Notes: a model not told the origin generated them from the letters alone. 33,713 bases of DNA from Ruminococcus flavefaciens (GCA_004556875.1 SFFP01000001.1:1-33713), one strand, 5' to 3'. Numbered from the stretch's first letter, positions 24,891 to 32,834 are shown. Made by a program: numbers and translations.

Positions 24891-25987
24891 TGCCCGTATA
24901 CAAGGACAAAAACGGCACTTGGTACGTTATGACACGCTGTGATGACTGGCAGGGGCAGCGCAAGCAGAAGTGCAAGCGTGGCTTCAAGACAAAGCGTGAG
25001 GCTCAGGATTGGGAGCGCAGATTTCTTCTCCAGCAGGGCGGCGACCTCGATATGCTGTTCAAGGACTTCTACAAGCTGTATGAGCAGGACATGAAAGCAC
25101 GTTTGAAGCAGAATACCTGGGAGCATAAGGCTTGTGTCATCAAGTCGAAGATACTGCCCTATTTCGGGGAGAAGTCCATGAAGGACATCCAGGCAAGAGA
25201 TGTGCTGACGTGGCAGAACGAGCTGCTCCGCCACCGTGACAAGAACGGCAAGCCCTATTCGGAAACCTACCTGAAGAACCTGCATAACCAGCTCTCGTGT
25301 ATTTTTAACCACGCTGTCCGCTACTATGACCTGAGTACCAATCCCGCAGCCAAGGCAGGAAGCATCGGCGTGAAGAATGCCAAGGAGATGAACTTCTGGA
25401 CGAAGGACGAGTATATGCAGTTCTCCGAGGTCATGATGGACAAGCCAATCTCGTTCTACGCCTTTGAGATGCTTTACTGGTGCGGTATCCGTCTCGGTGA
25501 GCTGCTGGCTCTCACAACTGCGGACTTCGATTTCAAGAACAGAAAGCTCCGCATCAACAAGTCCTATCAGCGTCTCAAGGGACAGGACGTCATCACAGAG
25601 CCGAAGACCAAGAAAAGCAACCGCACCATTGAAATGCCCGATTTTCTTTGTGAGGAGATGCAGGAGTATTTCAGTATGCTGTACGATCAGAAGCCCGACG
25701 AGCGTATCTTCCCCATATCCAAGAGTTATCTGCACCATGAGATGGACAGGGGTGTGAAAGCAACAGGCTTGAAGCGTATCCGTATCCACGACCTGCGTCA
25801 CAGCCATGTTTCGCTCCTGATCGAGCTGGGCTTCTCTGCGGTGGCGATCGCTGACCGTGTTGGACATGAGAGCATCGAGATCACTTATCGTTATGCACAT
25901 CTGTTCCCGTCCAAGCAGAAAGAGATGGCGAATAGGCTCGGTGAGCTGAAGAAGGGAGGTGATTTTAATGTCAGCAAAGAATCTTGA
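24890..25987 (+). CDS. int: Tyrosine recombinase integrase (Tn916 family type)
   Basis: A 365-aa site-specific recombinase. The N-terminus (VYKDKNGTWYVMTRCDDW, then KRGFKTKREAQDWERRFLLQ) is the three-strand arm-binding domain of Tn916-type integrases. A core-binding helix bundle covers about 55-150. The catalytic set is complete: Arg201 (GIRLGELLAL), Lys239 (EPKTKKS), His300 and Arg303 (IHDLRHSH), His326 (VGHESIE) and Tyr335 (ITYRYAHLF). It should integrate and excise the element, with the attachment site likely at guaA. The start overlaps the xis stop, and the end overlaps the MobC-like gene at 25968. Confidence 0.95.
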   Translation: MPVYKDKNGTWYVMTRCDDWQGQRKQKCKRGFKTKREAQDWERRFLLQQGGDLDMLFKDFYKLYEQDMKARLKQNTWEHKACVIKSKILPYFGEKSMKDIQARDVLTWQNELLRHRDKNGKPYSETYLKNLHNQLSCIFNHAVRYYDLSTNPAAKAGSIGVKNAKEMNFWTKDEYMQFSEVMMDKPISFYAFEMLYWCGIRLGELLALTTADFDFKNRKLRINKSYQRLKGQDVITEPKTKKSNRTIEMPDFLCEEMQEYFSMLYDQKPDERIFPISKSYLHHEMDRGVKATGLKRIRIHDLRHSHVSLLIELGFSAVAIADRVGHESIEITYRYAHLFPSKQKEMANRLGELKKGGDFNVSKES

Positions 25988-26294
25988 CAGCAAGGGACGT
26001 TTTAGGGCGAAGACGATTGGTTTCCGTGTATCGCCCGAAGAAGATCAGCTCATCAATTCGGCGGTGGCGCTTTCGGGACTAACCAAGCAGGACTACATCG
26101 TAAAACGGCTGCTGTGCCGTGATGTGGTGGTGCAGGGCAATCCGAGAGTATACAAAGCTCTGAAAAATCAGCTTGCCGAAGTCCTCGGCGAGCTGAAAAG
26201 AATCAAAAACGGCTCTGCTGTGGACGATGAGCTGTTGTCCACAATACAGCTCATTACAACAACTCTGAATGGTCTGAAAGGAGATAGAGAATGA
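25968..26294 (+). CDS. MobC-like mobilization accessory protein
   Basis: A 108-aa basic protein with a ribbon-helix-helix pattern: FRAKTIGFRVSPEEDQLINSAVALSGLTKQDYIVKRLL. This is the signature of MobC/relaxosome accessory proteins, which bind and bend oriT for the relaxase. AAGGGAGG sits ahead of the ATG at 25968; a GTG-type start at 25959 lies inside that site. The start overlaps the integrase end, and the stop overlaps the RepA-like start (ATGA at 26291), forming a tight operon. Confidence 0.75.
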   Translation: MSAKNLDSKGRFRAKTIGFRVSPEEDQLINSAVALSGLTKQDYIVKRLLCRDVVVQGNPRVYKALKNQLAEVLGELKRIKNGSAVDDELLSTIQLITTTLNGLKGDRE

Positions 26295-27628
26295 CCGAAG
26301 AAAGAGAAATGACCGCCCTCGACGCACCTGTTGGCGCAGGTGCAGAGCAGTCATCAGAATTAACACCTATTATTATACCAGATTACGGGGAGGATTTCAA
26401 CCCCTCAGCCGAGGAAATGTTCGAGGCTCAGATGCAGTACGAACAGGAAATGCAAGCACAGGCGAAAGCGGAGCGAGAAGCTGCACCGGGCTTTATGCAA
26501 ACAGTTTCGATGCCGGAGCTTTATGAGATGGTCTATCCGGGCAAACCGCCGATCATCGACCATTTCCTCTACCCGGGCACATACCTGTTCGTCGGCGCTC
26601 CTAAAGTCGGCAAGAGCTTCATGATGGCTCAGATCGCCTATCATGTCAGCTCGGGTACACCGATGTGGAACTATTCTGTCCGCAAGGGTACGGTGCTTTA
26701 CCTCGCTTTGGAGGACGATTACCGCAGATTGCAGGAGCGTCTGTATCGAATGTTCAGAACGAAAACGACACCTGATCTTTTCTTTTCAGTTGCTTCCAAG
26801 TCGCTGAATGAGGGGCTGCTCGATCAGCTCGGTACGTTTCTGAATGAACACCCCGAAACCTCAGTCGTCATCATCGACACCTTGCAAAAAGTCCGTGAAG
26901 CTGAGGGCGACACTTACAGTTATGCAAGGGACTACGATATTATCGCAGGGCTGAAAGCGTTCGCCGACAGGACGGGTATCTGTCTGATACTCGTTCACCA
27001 CACCCGCAAGCAGAAGTCCGATGACAGCTTTGACCGTATCTCAGGCACAAACGGTCTGCTCGGTGCAGCGGACGGAGCGTTCATCATGTATAAGAATAAG
27101 CGTTCCGACGGTGATGCAACGATTGAGGTATCGGGCAGAGATCAGCCGGACAAGAAATTCATGCTCTCCCGAAATAAAGAAACGCTGTGCTGGGAACTGA
27201 GCGGAGAAAAATCTCCCGAATACACTGAGCCGCCTGAACCTGTGCTTGAAGCGATAGGCAATTTCATCAATGTGGATAATCCGACTTGGGAGGGTACGGC
27301 GACCGAGCTTATCGAAAAGCTGGAGCTTGACATCAAGCCGAATGCCCTGTCGCTGAAGCTGAATGTCAATGCAGGAAAGCTGTATAATTTGTACTTTGTT
27401 CAGTACAGCAATAAGCGGACACACAAGGCAAAGCTGATTCAGCTCCGCTATGATGCTGATCACCCAATCGTGATCTCGCCTGAACCGGCAGAAGAAACCG
27501 AAAAAAGTGCAGATGGTGTTCCTGCCGTTAAGGGAGAGATCATCATCAGCGCCGACACGGTTGATGATATTGCAGGTGAAGATTATGACCGAGCTTATAA
27601 GCAGATGATCGACAACGCTTTAGCGTGA
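26291..27628 (+). CDS. RepA-like AAA ATPase (RecA-fold helicase family)
   Basis: A 445-aa cytoplasmic ATPase. The Walker A motif is GAPKVGKS (102-109) and the Walker B region is SVVIIDTLQKV; the later segment RTGICLILVHHTRKQ and the GTNGLLGAADGAFIM region match the RSF1010 RepA/AAA_25 family of plasmid replicative helicases. The N-terminal 90 residues are acidic and Gln/Glu-rich. A C-terminal domain (about 320-400) with TWEGTATELIEKLEL has the look of a winged helix. It would support autonomous replication of the excised circle. It is followed directly by a complex inverted-repeat region (27625-27694). Confidence 0.85.
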   Translation: MTEEREMTALDAPVGAGAEQSSELTPIIIPDYGEDFNPSAEEMFEAQMQYEQEMQAQAKAEREAAPGFMQTVSMPELYEMVYPGKPPIIDHFLYPGTYLFVGAPKVGKSFMMAQIAYHVSSGTPMWNYSVRKGTVLYLALEDDYRRLQERLYRMFRTKTTPDLFFSVASKSLNEGLLDQLGTFLNEHPETSVVIIDTLQKVREAEGDTYSYARDYDIIAGLKAFADRTGICLILVHHTRKQKSDDSFDRISGTNGLLGAADGAFIMYKNKRSDGDATIEVSGRDQPDKKFMLSRNKETLCWELSGEKSPEYTEPPEPVLEAIGNFINVDNPTWEGTATELIEKLELDIKPNALSLKLNVNAGKLYNLYFVQYSNKRTHKAKLIQLRYDADHPIVISPEPAEETEKSADGVPAVKGEIIISADTVDDIAGEDYDRAYKQMIDNALA

Positions 27629-27694
27629 CGATGTGCGTCGATGCGTCGATGGTTTGAGGGGCGTATAAAACATCGTCACCACCGACGCACATCG
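27625..27694. repeat. Interlocking inverted repeats after the RepA-like gene, candidate origin
   Basis: CGATGTGCGTCG (27629-27640) has a perfect inverted copy, CGACGCACATCG (27683-27694). GTGACGATG (27625-27633) has a perfect inverted copy, CATCGTCAC (27671-27679). The left arms overlap, so only one stem can form at a time. GCGTCGAT is also repeated directly inside the left arm (27635-27650). The position just after a replication ATPase gene suggests an origin of replication or a switchable RNA structure. The arrangement is seen; the function is inferred. Confidence 0.6.
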
Positions 27695-27741
27695 ATGCAG
27701 GGTTTGAATGATTATCATTTTTATGAAAGGGGGTGCAATAT

Positions 27742-27924
27742 ATGCCCGATATGGAAAAGGTAAAAGCGCTGACTTCTATCCTTGAAGAAAGAAGCGGTCT
27801 TGATGTTCGCGATGCTGTTGCTCGCAACATTCATTACCTCGATGGTTATGAGAGCTATCTCTATGAAAAAGAGATAGAATATCTGCTCGAAACTCTCAAT
27901 GTCGAGGAGGAGCCGCCGTTCTGA
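27742..27924 (+). CDS. Small hypothetical protein, 60 aa
   Basis: A 60-aa acidic, helix-rich protein (MEKVKALTSILEERSGLDVR, YESYLYEKEIEYLLETLNVEEEPPF). GAAAGGGGG is placed well before the ATG at 27742. I do not recognise a family. It is the last rightward gene before the mobilization origin region. Confidence 0.6.
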   Translation: MPDMEKVKALTSILEERSGLDVRDAVARNIHYLDGYESYLYEKEIEYLLETLNVEEEPPF

Positions 27925-28357
27925 TTCTTATGATATCGGAGCGAGTATTTTAACAGAATCCGAGCTAAGATTTTTGCAGAAAATATCATTTCCGATATGG
28001 TGTTTTTCAAAAAATGTAATGCGGATTTTTGAATAAATGTACCCACATTTTCGGCTGCTCCGTCAGCCGTTCTCTCCCGTAAGGGATAGCCCCGCAGGGC
28101 GGAGTATGTACTTGTGATGTGGGTATTTCCCCGTCACAAGTACTACGGAGTTACAAGCGGCGCTCTGCCCCTTGTAATCGCTGCTCCGCAGCTTTTTCCC
28201 TGCGACCATACCTTGTGTCGTTCAGGGGAAATTGCCCGTCAGGGCTGGCGATAGCCCTTCCGCCTTAGCGCTCATGAAAGGAGTTGATGCCTATGATTTT
28301 AGTATTGGATTTCGTAGAGATAGAGAAGTAAATCCAATGAACAAGAAAGGCAAAACT
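27925..28357. other. Intergenic region with candidate oriT
   Basis: No gene beyond a 12-codon frame is visible. The stretch from about 28050 is packed with inverted repeats: GTACTTGTGA (28108-28117) with TCACAAGTAC (28134-28143), TTACAAG (28151-28157) with CTTGTAA (28171-28177), and AGGGCT (28241-28246) with AGCCCT (28253-28258). GGCTG/CAGCC near 28055 is another. A dense hairpin cluster directly upstream of a relaxase gene is the usual look of oriT. The exact nick site cannot be read. Confidence 0.6.
28293..28331 (+). CDS. Possible 12-aa leader peptide before the relaxase gene
   Basis: ATG at 28293, 9 bases after AAAGGAG (28277-28283), opens MILVLDFVEIEK and stops at 28331, six bases before the next in-frame relaxase ATG candidate. 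The ribosome site is better than that of the relaxase itself. It could drive translational coupling or attenuation. Confidence 0.35.
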   Translation: MILVLDFVEIEK

Positions 28358-29650
28358 ATGAAAGAAAAAAGAATCTCATTCGGTCAGGGAAAAGGTTCTC
28401 TGACTCACAATAACAGGGAGTTCATGGCGGACAATGTTGATCCGCTCCGCACTCCGCAAAACATCACCTTCATGCGTCAGCCGATAGGCGAAGCATACGA
28501 TCAGCTTTTTGCTGAATCCACTGCACGTTACAACGCCAAGCAGAAGCGTAATGACCGCAAGGTTCACGGCAGCTACTATGAACACCTTTTTGGGGTGAAG
28601 CCCTGCAACACTGTCCGCACTGCCGCCGACAAACGTAAGAGCTTTTATGAGGATGTTGTGCAGATCGGAAAGCGTGAGGATTCCGGCTATGGCACAGAGG
28701 ACTTTCAGCTCGTTGCTGATTGCCTGAAAGAGTACATGGAAGGATTCCAGGAACGCAACCCGAACTTTTACGTTTTTAACGCTGTCCTGCACATGGACGA
28801 AGCCACGCCGCACCTGCACATCGACTACATTCCTGTCGGGCATTACAAGCGAGGGCAGGACGTTCAGAACGGTATTGCTCAGGCTCTGAAAGAAATGGGC
28901 TTCGGTGAGGGCAAGCAGGCTATCGCCCGTTGGCGAGCTGCCGAGGTAGAGGTGCTGAACAAAATCTGCCTTGAACACGGTATCCAGCCCCTTGCTCCCG
29001 AAAAAGCGAGAGGGACGTTGGAGATACCTGAATACAAGGAAAAACGCAGGCAGGCGGACGAACTGGCGGTGCAAAATGCTCAGGCAGCAGCGGAGCTTTC
29101 TGAAAAACGCTCGGAGAGCGAAAAGCTCGATGCTCAGATTGAGAAAAAGACTGCCACGGTCAATGCGATCATGAGCTATCTGCCCGACCTTGAAAAAGAC
29201 AACAAGGTCGAGGAAGATTGTCTTGCTATCAGGCAGGAGCTTGACAGTCTGCTTGACGGTAAGCTGTCAATCATGAAACACAAGGACGATATCATTGCCG
29301 AAGTTGAAAAGCTCGGCAAGATTGCAGCGAAAGCGGCTGATGCTTCGCACAGGAAAAGTCTTACCATATATGAACTGCGTGAACTTCTCCAGAAGAAAGA
29401 GAATGAATACGATGATATGTGGCATAAGGCTGCGGAGCGTTCGGGACGTATCAACGAGCTTACCCATGAGGTTTCAGCTCTGCAAGCAAAGGCTGATGTA
29501 CAGGCTGAATTTATCGGTCTGTTCAAAAGATGCGAACCGCAGAAATTTGCTGAGGTGAAACAGCTTCAAGAGCATATTCAGGCTCAGCGTGAAGAAGAAC
29601 AGATACAGCAATCCACCACCAGAAAGAAAAAGTCGTGGGGACTTGAATAA
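28358..29650 (+). CDS. MobV family relaxase (Pre/Mob)
   Basis: A 430-aa DNA relaxase that nicks oriT for transfer. Near the N-terminus SLTHNNRE has His17 where MobM of pMV158 has its DNA-linking His22. The metal triad is in AVLHMDEATPHLHIDYIP (His145, His152, His154). After about residue 230 the protein is a long coiled coil (ELAVQNAQAAAELSEKRSE, then QIEKKTATVNAI), usual for this family. I start at the ATG at 28358, preceded by AAGAAAGG. The reading frame is open back to 28232 and an ATG at 28337 is possible, but the homologous region begins near ISFGQGKGSL. There are no T4SS genes in view, so the element is probably mobilizable rather than self-transmitting. Confidence 0.9.
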   Translation: MKEKRISFGQGKGSLTHNNREFMADNVDPLRTPQNITFMRQPIGEAYDQLFAESTARYNAKQKRNDRKVHGSYYEHLFGVKPCNTVRTAADKRKSFYEDVVQIGKREDSGYGTEDFQLVADCLKEYMEGFQERNPNFYVFNAVLHMDEATPHLHIDYIPVGHYKRGQDVQNGIAQALKEMGFGEGKQAIARWRAAEVEVLNKICLEHGIQPLAPEKARGTLEIPEYKEKRRQADELAVQNAQAAAELSEKRSESEKLDAQIEKKTATVNAIMSYLPDLEKDNKVEEDCLAIRQELDSLLDGKLSIMKHKDDIIAEVEKLGKIAAKAADASHRKSLTIYELRELLQKKENEYDDMWHKAAERSGRINELTHEVSALQAKADVQAEFIGLFKRCEPQKFAEVKQLQEHIQAQREEEQIQQSTTRKKKSWGLE

Positions 29651-29664
29651 CAGGAGGAATTATT

Positions 29665-30069
29665 ATGATCATCAGAAGCAAAGACAAGGTTCAAGCAGGC
29701 GGCAAGAACAAGCCCGTATGGGTGCTTGACACCGATGCACTCACCGTTACCCACAACACACCAGATGCCGAGCCGAGCGTGACAGCGTTCAGCTCCGATC
29801 ACATCAAGTATCACCTGCACTATTCAGCAGAGTATCGTCCTGCAAGGCTGAAAAAGCTCGTCAATGAGGGGACGATTCTCAGCTACCTGACCGAACTTGA
29901 CCGTTCCGTAGCGGAAGCCATTGAGAGCCAGGTGGAAATGATGCTCGAAAATGATACAGAGTATCTCAGAGCTGTGTCGGTCGGTGATCTTGCAAAAGCA
30001 AGAGGTCTGGAGAACATGGATCGCCTGATTGCCAGAGATCCTGTGTATACGGCTATGGTGTATGTGTGA
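29665..30069 (+). CDS. TnpV-like transposon-associated protein
   Basis: A 134-aa protein. Residues 45-134 (HLHYSAEYRPARLKKLVNEGTILSYLTELD, then AIESQVEMMLEND) follow the layout of TnpV proteins: a tyrosine/arginine-rich opening, then 'L..G.I..YL.ELD', then amphipathic helices. TnpV-like proteins are common in clostridial mobile elements but have no well-defined activity. The first 40 residues (VWVLDTDALTVTHNTPDAEP) are not in the usual TnpV. ACAGGAGG precedes the ATG. The match is from pattern memory only. Confidence 0.55.
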   Translation: MIIRSKDKVQAGGKNKPVWVLDTDALTVTHNTPDAEPSVTAFSSDHIKYHLHYSAEYRPARLKKLVNEGTILSYLTELDRSVAEAIESQVEMMLENDTEYLRAVSVGDLAKARGLENMDRLIARDPVYTAMVYV

Positions 30070-30094
30070 TGCCGTGATTTTCCCATAAACAGAG

Positions 30095-30131
30095 AGCTGA
30101 AGGATTCTAACGAGTCCTTCGGCTTTATTTT
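30095..30131. terminator. Terminator between the TnpV-like gene and the convergent Xre gene
   Basis: AGCTGAAGGA (30095-30104) pairs with TCCTTCGGCT (30115-30124), with one G-U pair, and is followed by TTATTTTG. It overlaps the stop codon of the leftward gene. Confidence 0.8.
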
Positions 30132-30484
30132 GTCAGCTCGGCTGTGATCTTCCCCAGCACCGCAAACTGCTCCTGCGTGAGCTGCCTGCCCGTCTGAGCG
30201 TTTTTGATACGATAGGCATCGACCAGGGCTTTGACAGTTTCTGTCTGTGCTTTGGTCAGTCCGTGAGTGGAAAGAGTCCCCTGATGCTTCATACCGCAGA
30301 GGGTGTCCATTGAAACATTGAAGATACTGGCGATAGAGCGAAGTGTCTCAAATGGCGGTGTCATGGTATTAGCTTCATATTTGCTGATAGTGCCCTCGGT
30401 AACATCGAGCATTTCTCCGAGCTTCTTCTGCGTTATTTTCCGTTCCTTGCGTAATGATCTTATCAAAGCACCAAGATCATACAC
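30125..30484 (-). CDS. Xre family regulator beside the restriction-like module
   Basis: A 119-aa DNA-binding protein. Residues 5-62 form a Cro/C1 helix-turn-helix (ITQKKLGEMLDVTEGTISKYEAN). The remaining segment (LTKAQTETVKALVDAYRIKNAQ) is helical. I use the GTG start at 30484, with GGAGGTGAGG upstream, because the longer frame to 30526 would begin in the promoter. It is divergent from the methyltransferase gene (30627) across about 140 bases holding repeated half-sites. It may control that module much as C proteins control restriction genes. Confidence 0.8.
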   Translation of the reverse strand: MYDLGALIRSLRKERKITQKKLGEMLDVTEGTISKYEANTMTPPFETLRSIASIFNVSMDTLCGMKHQGTLSTHGLTKAQTETVKALVDAYRIKNAQTGRQLTQEQFAVLGKITAELTK

Positions 30485-30533
30485 TTGCCTCACCTCCAAG
30501 TTTCTCTTTTGGAATATTATACCCAAATATACT

Positions 30534-30561
30534 TGCCAATTTCGATAGATTGTGCTATAAT
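30534..30561 (+). promoter_or_regulatory. Promoter of the methyltransferase-nuclease operon
   Basis: TTGCCA (30534-30539), 16 bases, a perfect TATAAT (30556-30561) with the extended -10 TGC before it. Opposite to it, TATAAT on the minus strand (30516-30521) probably serves the Xre gene, but I see no good -35 for it. Confidence 0.7.
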
Positions 30562-30576
30562 ATATTCTATATTCGA

Positions 30577-30617
30577 AAGTTTTGGGATAAAAAGTTTCGG
30601 TAGATGCAAGTTTTCGG
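30577..30617 (+). repeat. Three AAGTTTT-type direct repeats in the methyltransferase leader
   Basis: AAGTTTTGGG (30577-30586), AAGTTTCGG (30592-30600) and AAGTTTTCGG (30608-30617) are spaced 15-16 bp apart between the promoter and the ribosome site. They may be binding sites for the neighbouring Xre protein, or an RNA feature. Confidence 0.5.
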
Positions 30618-30626
30618 AGGTGTAAT

Positions 30627-31682
30627 ATGGCAGGTAACAGTAATCTACATATGTCAAAGGCAGGAAAAACCGATGAATTTTACACGCAGCTATCCACAAT
30701 AGAGGAAGAACTGCGTCATTATAGGAAATATTTCAAGGGAAAGACGGTACTCTGTAACTGTGATGATCCCTACGAGAGCAATTTCTTCAAGTATTTTGCT
30801 TTGAACTTCAATGCTCTCGGACTAAAAAAGCTGATAACCACTTGTTATGCAACTTCTCCTATCACATATACTCAGCTATCTTTGTTTGCTGATGAGGAGA
30901 TCACTTATCCCGCAGGCGAGGGAAAGAAGCCATACAAGATAGAGATAACAGAGGTCACCGATGCAAACGGCGATGCAACAGTTAATCTGAGTGATGTGGA
31001 ATATCTACTGCGAAACAAGAAGAACGCCCTTACGCTTCTGAATGAGGACGGTGATTTCCGTTCCAGAGAGTGTATAGCTCTGCTGAATGAATGTGATATC
31101 GTGGTAACGAATCCGCCGTTTTCTCTGATGAAAGAGTATATTCCCTTGCTCGCCGAGAGCGGAAAGCAATTTCTTGTCCTCGGTAATATGAATCATATCA
31201 CATTCAAAGAGATATTCCATTATTTCAGAGAGAACAAGATGTGGCTCGGATATAATGCAGGGCATTTCTGGTTCAAAGTGCCTGATTACTACGAAGCCAA
31301 GAATACTGATTACAAGCAGGACGAGGACGGTCAGAAATGGCGTAGGCTTGGTAATATTTGTTGGTTTACGAATATGGATATAGATATTCGTCACCAGCCG
31401 CTTGATCTCTACAAACATTATACTCCTGAAGCGTATCCGACATACGATACTTATAATGCGATTCATGTTGAAACTGTTGCTGAGATTCCCTGCGACACTG
31501 ATAAGATCATGGGTGTCCCCATAACCTATCTTGCATCGCACTGTGAAGAACAATTTGAGATACTTGGCAAGTTTGATGGCGGAAGCGTAACGAATGACCT
31601 CGATCTTGCTAAACCTGTTTTAAATGGAAAAGCCAAATACAAGAGAATAGCTATCAGAAAAAGAAAGAATGGTGATGAATAA
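30627..31682 (+). CDS. EcoRI-family adenine-specific DNA methyltransferase
   Basis: A 351-aa protein that matches the M.EcoRI family (EcoRI_methylase). It begins with SKAGKTDEFYTQLSTIEEELRHY and a KTVLCNCDDPYESNFFKYF motif (residues 40-58). The catalytic NPPF is at 162-165 (DIVVTNPPFSLMKEYIPLL), the mark of N6-adenine methylation. TTYLASHCEEQFEILG-like text near the C-terminus (ITYLASHCEEQF) is usual for these proteins. GGAGG sits before the ATG. The stop overlaps the next start by one base, so the protein is made with the DUF262-HNH nuclease. Its target sequence cannot be read. Confidence 0.92.
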   Translation: MAGNSNLHMSKAGKTDEFYTQLSTIEEELRHYRKYFKGKTVLCNCDDPYESNFFKYFALNFNALGLKKLITTCYATSPITYTQLSLFADEEITYPAGEGKKPYKIEITEVTDANGDATVNLSDVEYLLRNKKNALTLLNEDGDFRSRECIALLNECDIVVTNPPFSLMKEYIPLLAESGKQFLVLGNMNHITFKEIFHYFRENKMWLGYNAGHFWFKVPDYYEAKNTDYKQDEDGQKWRRLGNICWFTNMDIDIRHQPLDLYKHYTPEAYPTYDTYNAIHVETVAEIPCDTDKIMGVPITYLASHCEEQFEILGKFDGGSVTNDLDLAKPVLNGKAKYKRIAIRKRKNGDE

Positions 31683-32797
31683 TGAAAATCGAGAGTATTC
31701 AAATATCAGTAGCAGAGTTGTGTCAAGGCTATAAAGAACGTGGAACAGACGGTATTGAGGGAATTGTTGCCTATGGCGGACTGCTTGATGTCAGACCGCC
31801 GTATCAGCGTGAATATGTTTATGCTCCGAAAGAGCGTGATGAAGTTATTCGCACCGTCAAGAAAGGCTTTCCTCTGAACACGATGTACTGGGCAAAAACA
31901 GATGACGGGCGTTACGAGCTGATGGACGGACAGCAGAGAACGATCTCTATCTGCCGTTACGCTGCTGAAAGCGAGAGAACATTTGCGGTAGATGAAAAAT
32001 ACTACTTCAACTTGGAGAAAGACCTGCAAAAGCAGATAGATGATTATGTCCTCGATATTTATGTATGCGATGGTACTCCCTCGGAGGTACATGAGTGGTT
32101 TAAGGTCATAAATATAGCAGGTAAACCGCTGACAGCTCAGGAGCTTCGCAATACCGCCTATACAGGCACTTGGCTTTCAGATGCAAAACTACATTTTTCA
32201 AAGCCTGCCTGTGCCGCCTACAATATGGCGAAGAACTATGTGTCGGGTTCTCCTATCAGGCAGGAATACCTTGAAACCGCTATCAGGTGGATTGCTGCCA
32301 GTGATGATTTGGATACGATAGAAGAATATATGGCGCTTCATCAGCACGATGATAATGCCAACCAGATATGGATATATTTCAAGCGTGTGATCGAATGGGT
32401 AGAAACGATATTCCCCGTATATCGCAAAGAAATGAAAGGCATAGAGTGGGGACTGCTCTATAACACATACAAAGATGCAGAACTTGATCCCGATGCTCTC
32501 GAAGCTGCTATCACAAAACTTATGGCTGACGATGATGTAAGCAATAAAAAAGGAATATATACTTACGTCCTCAACGGTGATGAACGTAATCTCAGCATCC
32601 GACCATTCTCTGATACACAGAAGCGTGAAGCATACGAGCGTCAGAAAGGTATCTGCCCGATTTGCAACAAGCACTATGAGTTTGCCCAGATGCACGGCGA
32701 TCATATCAAGCCCTGGCACGCAGGCGGCAAAACCGTTCCGGAGAACTTGCAGATGCTGTGCAGGGATTGTAATTTGAAGAAGTCGGGGCAGGAATAA
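31682..32797 (+). CDS. DUF262-HNH nuclease, probable restriction partner
   Basis: A 371-aa protein. Residues 1-160 are DUF262: RPPYQREYVYAPKER, then the nucleotide-binding or nuclease motif LMDGQQRTISICRY (DGQQR at 82-86), then the family helix INIAGKPLTAQELRNTAYTG. A helical middle region is followed by a C-terminal HNH domain with zinc cysteines CPIC (325-328) and CRDC (360-363), His338, Asp340, His341 and Asn355. GmrSD, a type IV system, joins DUF262 to DUF1524, a related fold; here the HNH is the classic type. Overlap with the methyltransferase stop (TAATG) suggests it cuts DNA that lacks or carries the partner's methylation. Confidence 0.88.
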   Translation: MKIESIQISVAELCQGYKERGTDGIEGIVAYGGLLDVRPPYQREYVYAPKERDEVIRTVKKGFPLNTMYWAKTDDGRYELMDGQQRTISICRYAAESERTFAVDEKYYFNLEKDLQKQIDDYVLDIYVCDGTPSEVHEWFKVINIAGKPLTAQELRNTAYTGTWLSDAKLHFSKPACAAYNMAKNYVSGSPIRQEYLETAIRWIAASDDLDTIEEYMALHQHDDNANQIWIYFKRVIEWVETIFPVYRKEMKGIEWGLLYNTYKDAELDPDALEAAITKLMADDDVSNKKGIYTYVLNGDERNLSIRPFSDTQKREAYERQKGICPICNKHYEFAQMHGDHIKPWHAGGKTVPENLQMLCRDCNLKKSGQE

Positions 32798-32801
32798 CAA
32801 A

Positions 32802-32834
32802 AATCGCCATTACTCTACGAGGGTAATGGCGATT
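32802..32834. terminator. Perfect 12-bp inverted repeat after the nuclease gene
   Basis: AATCGCCATTAC (32802-32813) and GTAATGGCGATT (32823-32834) form a perfect stem. The U-tract is on the minus strand (TTTTTGTT), so as a terminator it would be strongest for leftward transcription. On the plus strand it is a stable 3' hairpin. The remaining bases to 32984 hold nothing I can name. Confidence 0.6.

Noticed and set aside
24785..25993. Long 402-aa open frame on the minus strand
   Set aside because: It lies antisense to the integrase, which has all catalytic residues; the antisense product has no recognisable domain and no ribosome site.
28376..29074. 232-aa minus-strand open frame
   Set aside because: It is a shadow of the MobV relaxase, whose His motifs fix the coding strand.
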